Shown: positions 60,960-64,000 of the stretch, in pieces
Numbering within the stretch: position 1 is the first letter of the stretch
How the letters are laid out: every line of letters starts with the position of its first letter
Assembly (NCBI RefSeq): GCF_030817275.1
Contig: NZ_JAUSZD010000002.1
Span: 6,138,001 to 6,202,000 of the forward strand
Origin: Paenibacillus sp. V4I7
GTDB taxonomy: Bacteria; Bacillota; Bacilli; Paenibacillales; NBRC-103111
DNA length: 64,000 nt
Reading direction: 5' to 3'
The notes under the pieces: model-generated
Told to the model about the DNA's origin: nothing
The model's input: the letters and a program-made list of their open reading frames with translations, nothing else
The model's database searches: none
Made by a program: the position numbers and the translations under genes

Positions 60960-62553
60960 CTACTCTGTTTCGTCCACTGGATTTCGCGCGATAGAGCGCA
61001 TGGTCTGCTCTAGAAACCATATCTTCAAGCACAATCGTACCGAACTCCAGTGTAGGAGAATATTCTGCTATGCCTATGCTCGCTGTTAGTAGTACAGTAA
61101 CCTGCTCATCCGAGTATGGTTCTTCCATGATATGTCGTCTCAAATCCTCTGCCAAGCTTACACTTTCTTGTGCATTTTTACGCAGGGCAAGTAGGATAAA
61201 CTCTTCGCCTCCATAGCGTGCAACAATCGTATCTGTTCCCGAATGCCGCTGTAGTATAGAAGCAACGCGATGAAGGACACGATCACCCACCAAATGCCCA
61301 TAGGTATCATTGATTTTCTTAAAATGGTCAATATCGAACATCATCACGGAGCACATTTGCCCAGCAGCAATGCAGGCTTGAAGCTGTTTATTTCCTTCTT
61401 GCATCATATAACGGCGATTAGGAATCTCAGTCAGTTGATCCACCAATGCGGAATGCTCCAATAGAGAAATATTCTTCTTGAGCTTATCAGACATTATGTT
61501 GAATGTATTGACCAACTGCCGCAATTCAATCGGAGCCATTTTAATTTTTTCCGCATCAATCTGATAGTCGTAGTTCCCGTTCTGAATAATTTTGGTACCG
61601 CGTAGCAAGTATCGAATCGGTCTCTCAATTCTAGAAGCAATCGTAACAGCAGCACCGATACTGAAAATAAGTGCAATAAGCGAAATGATAATAATCGCAA
61701 TACTTAATTGATTTAATTTCTGAAACACTTCTCTCTGCGTGATCTCACCTACGACTACCCAGCTTTTTCCCGTAGACCATTTATACTGACCATATACCTT
61801 TTCACCGCGAAATCCGATGTAGGAATCATTTGAAGTGCTGCCTGTCTTGGCTCTTTGAATAATTTCAGTTTTCATCGGGACATTGACGAATTCTTCGCTT
61901 TTGCTTGTATTACTTGAGGCTGTGACAATATACCCGTCCGAATCCAACACATAGACTTCCCCAGTTTCACCAAAGCTTAGCTGCTTCATTAAACTATTCA
62001 GCATTTCCAGCGTTACTACGCCTAGCACAGCACCTTTGAAATCATTATGGTCGCCAAGCACGGGAGCAGAGAACGTTATGACGGGTTTCCCTGAATCTTT
62101 AGATAGAATAACGCCGGAGATAAAGCTTTTCTTCTCAAGCGCACGTTTAAAATAAAGTGTATCTCCGACATACATCTGGATCCTAGGATCCGCATCCGAA
62201 CGAATATAGCCATCTTTTTCTACGTAACTAATCAACAAGAATTCAGAATTCACTCTTGAATAATCTTGAAATTCTCTTTTCAGTTCGCCTATTTCATGAA
62301 ATTTTGCATGGTCGGATAAGGCGAATCGTGTAATCGTATCCAGTTTTTCCTGATTCCATCTTTCGATATATAAGCTTTGCAAGGCAATCACTTGCTTTAA
62401 TTGATTTCCAGCTTCATCTAAGCGATTTTTCTTCTCTATAAAATAAAAAGGGACAATAATTGAAAAGGCTAGTGTCACAATGACAACAACAATCCATAAT
62501 TGAAACCTCATTTTTATCGTTTGATTTGAAAAATAAGCATACATCGGTTTCAT
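60946..62553 (-). CDS. Membrane diguanylate cyclase with Cache sensor, HAMP and GGDEF
   Basis: This 535-residue protein makes the second messenger c-di-GMP from GTP. A membrane helix (~20-40) is followed by an extracytoplasmic double-Cache sensor (~45-275), a second helix (~283-305), HAMP (~307-360) and GGDEF (~375-533). The active-site loop is GGEEF (~447-451). The metal-binding FDIDHFKKINDTYGH is intact, so it should be catalytic. The RxxD inhibitory site five residues before GGEEF reads SGTD, so product feedback at that site is probably absent. No partner genes are adjacent. Confidence 0.92.
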   Translation of the reverse strand: MKPMYAYFSNQTIKMRFQLWIVVVIVTLAFSIIVPFYFIEKKNRLDEAGNQLKQVIALQSLYIERWNQEKLDTITRFALSDHAKFHEIGELKREFQDYSRVNSEFLLISYVEKDGYIRSDADPRIQMYVGDTLYFKRALEKKSFISGVILSKDSGKPVITFSAPVLGDHNDFKGAVLGVVTLEMLNSLMKQLSFGETGEVYVLDSDGYIVTASSNTSKSEEFVNVPMKTEIIQRAKTGSTSNDSYIGFRGEKVYGQYKWSTGKSWVVVGEITQREVFQKLNQLSIAIIIISLIALIFSIGAAVTIASRIERPIRYLLRGTKIIQNGNYDYQIDAEKIKMAPIELRQLVNTFNIMSDKLKKNISLLEHSALVDQLTEIPNRRYMMQEGNKQLQACIAAGQMCSVMMFDIDHFKKINDTYGHLVGDRVLHRVASILQRHSGTDTIVARYGGEEFILLALRKNAQESVSLAEDLRRHIMEEPYSDEQVTVLLTASIGIAEYSPTLEFGTIVLEDMVSRADHALYRAKSSGRNRVELDR

Positions 62554-62753
62554 TAAGCTTTTTGCTCCTCCTCATCCCTTATTTCTTCATTATACCCTTA
62601 TATTAGGACAAGAACAGACAATTTTCTCCTTTTTCAACTTAAAAAAGCTCTCATTTGAATAGATTTGAGCTTCTGTTTCGAGATGCAGCGCATTGAAAAG
62701 CGTGCTTTTTTCGCTTATGCTAATTTGTAAGCAGAAATGAGGTCATTTTCCCT

Positions 62754-64000
62754 ATGAAAATTCTTGTACTCACCGAAAAACCAAGCGTCGCCAAAGAAAT
62801 TGCCCGTGTCCTTGGCTGCAACCAAAAGCAAAAACACCATTATGAAGGTGCCAAATATGTCGTCACTTGGGCACTTGGCCATCTCGTCACCCTTGCCGAG
62901 CCCGACGATTACGATCCCAAGTACAAAACATGGAACCTGGAAGATCTCCCTATCATCCCTGAACGCATGAAGCTTAAGGTGATGAAGGAAACATCGCAGC
63001 AGTACCGTGCGATCGAACAGCTTAGCCGTCGGGGGGACCTTGCAGAGCTGGTCATTGCGACGGATGCGGGGCGCGAGGGCGAGCTCGTCGCGCGCTGGAT
63101 TATGGAGCTGATCCGCTGGAAGAAGCCGTTCAAACGGCTTTGGATCTCGTCGCAGACGGATCAAGCGATTCGCGAAGGCTTCGCGCAGCTGAAGCCTGGC
63201 ACGGACTACAACCGGCTGTATCAAGCAGCCGTCTGCCGTTCCGAGGCCGATTGGCTGATCGGCCTGAATGTCACCCGCGCGCTGACCAGCAAGTTCGGCG
63301 CGTCCTTGTCTGCTGGGCGTGTGCAGACGCCAACGCTAGCCATGATGATCAACCGCGAGGCGGAAATCCGGGATTTCCGGTCCGTCGACTATTGGTTGAT
63401 CGAAGCCGATCTGGGCTCTTTCCGCGTGGTGTGGCGAGACCCCAAAACAGGCGATACGCGCATTTTTGACCGCGAGCGCGCAGATGCCTTAAAAGCGAAG
63501 CTGCAAGGCCATAGCGGCAAAATCCTGCACGTCCAAAAAACCGAAAAGCAGATTCCGCATCCGCTTGCTTATGACCTAACCGAATTGCAGCGCGATGCTA
63601 ACCGCAAATTTGGTTTCTCTGCCAAGCAGACGTCGAATGTGCTGCAAAGATTGTATGAGCAGTACAAGTTGGTCACCTATCCGCGCACGGATTCACGTTA
63701 CTTGACCTCGGACATGGTGCCGACCCTGCTTGGCAGACTTAAGGGCGCAGCTATTGGCCCCTACGCAGCGCTAGCGGCTCCTTTTATTCGTAAACCCTTA
63801 ACGATTACGAAACGCATTGTAGACGATTCCAAGGTCAGCGATCACCATGCGATTATTCCAACCGGTGAAGCCATTTCACTCGCCACCTTAAGCGCTGACG
63901 AACGCCGTCTCTATGATCTCATTTTGCGGAGATTCCTGGCCTTGTTCTGCGGTCCTTGCCGCTATGATGAAACCAAGCTGACTGTGGAAATAGCCGGAGA
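62754..64000 (+). CDS. topB: DNA topoisomerase III, 3' end cut by window edge
   Basis: This type IA topoisomerase relaxes and decatenates DNA. The frame from ATG 62754 is open for 415 codons to the window edge. The N-terminal Toprim motif ILVLTEKPSVAKEIA and ATDAGREGELVARW are clear. RSEADWLIGLNVTRALT and the catalytic Tyr in VTYPRTDSRY (Y309) match TopB. The RBS is weak (GAGG about 12 bases upstream). The 3' half is outside the window. Confidence 0.95.
   Translation, partial: MKILVLTEKPSVAKEIARVLGCNQKQKHHYEGAKYVVTWALGHLVTLAEPDDYDPKYKTWNLEDLPIIPERMKLKVMKETSQQYRAIEQLSRRGDLAELVIATDAGREGELVARWIMELIRWKKPFKRLWISSQTDQAIREGFAQLKPGTDYNRLYQAAVCRSEADWLIGLNVTRALTSKFGASLSAGRVQTPTLAMMINREAEIRDFRSVDYWLIEADLGSFRVVWRDPKTGDTRIFDRERADALKAKLQGHSGKILHVQKTEKQIPHPLAYDLTELQRDANRKFGFSAKQTSNVLQRLYEQYKLVTYPRTDSRYLTSDMVPTLLGRLKGAAIGPYAALAAPFIRKPLTITKRIVDDSKVSDHHAIIPTGEAISLATLSADERRLYDLILRRFLALFCGPCRYDETKLTVEIAG

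Noticed and set aside
62715..63469. Several frames on both strands over the topB start (minus 62715-63224 and plus 63140-63469)
   Set aside because: They are shadows of the topB frame, which has clear Toprim and catalytic Tyr motifs and runs off the window.

Overview
The window looks like chromosomal DNA of a spore-forming, low-to-medium GC Bacillota, most likely a Paenibacillus or close relative. The reasons are strong purine-rich Shine-Dalgarno sites with frequent GTG and TTG starts, intrinsic terminators, a CUT1 sugar transporter paired with a YesM/YesN-type two-component system, CcpA-type cre boxes, a SpoIIM-family protein, a spore-coat-like protein and a YjcZ-like small protein. No rRNA, tRNA, CRISPR array, prophage or intact insertion sequence was recognised. 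The genus is inference.

Layout. (1) 1-5290: minus-strand Tad/Flp-type secretion genes (CpaB-like, CpaE-like, CpaF ATPase, TadB, TadC cut by the left edge), preceded by a gene-free stretch of degenerate repeats. (2) 5969-8771: a GC-rich PfkB sugar kinase, a TetR regulator and a YhgE/ABC-2-type membrane protein, apparently one operon with a double TetR-type operator. (3) 9125-25056: a glycan-use locus. On the minus strand are a large secreted GH59-like galactosidase, a heparinase II/III-like protein, YesN/YesM, a sugar-binding lipoprotein and two permeases. Divergent on the plus strand are an unsaturated glucuronyl hydrolase (GH88) and a DUF2264 protein. The set suggests capture and trimming of a uronate-capped galactose-containing glycan, controlled by YesMN and CcpA. 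(4) 25057-28917: a ferritin-like protein with a divergent AraC regulator, bordered by decayed gene fragments and palindromes.

(5) 28918-43863 is the most distinctive region. A LysR regulator is followed on the same strand by a DapB-like dehydrogenase, a secreted gamma-glutamyltranspeptidase (GGT) carrying two tandem lectin-like modules immediately before its catalytic Thr, a gamma-glutamyl amidase (peptidase C26), a complete Opp/Dpp peptide importer, a second GGT without a signal peptide, and a malic enzyme. Two near-identical AT-rich palindromic motifs lie upstream of two transcription units in this set. I infer one regulon for extracellular capture, uptake and breakdown of gamma-glutamyl compounds; it is the best candidate here for an undescribed system.

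(6) 43864-53590: a discoidin-domain relic and housekeeping or small operons (MBL hydrolase, thioredoxin-like protein, DedA, LysR/HPP/cupredoxin, melA with its AraC regulator, coat-like protein, Dabb protein). (7) 53761-60837: a MoxR/DUF58/DUF4350/DUF4129/membrane-protein operon facing RDD and SpoIIM-family genes. (8) 60946-64000: a diguanylate cyclase and the start of topB, cut by the right edge.
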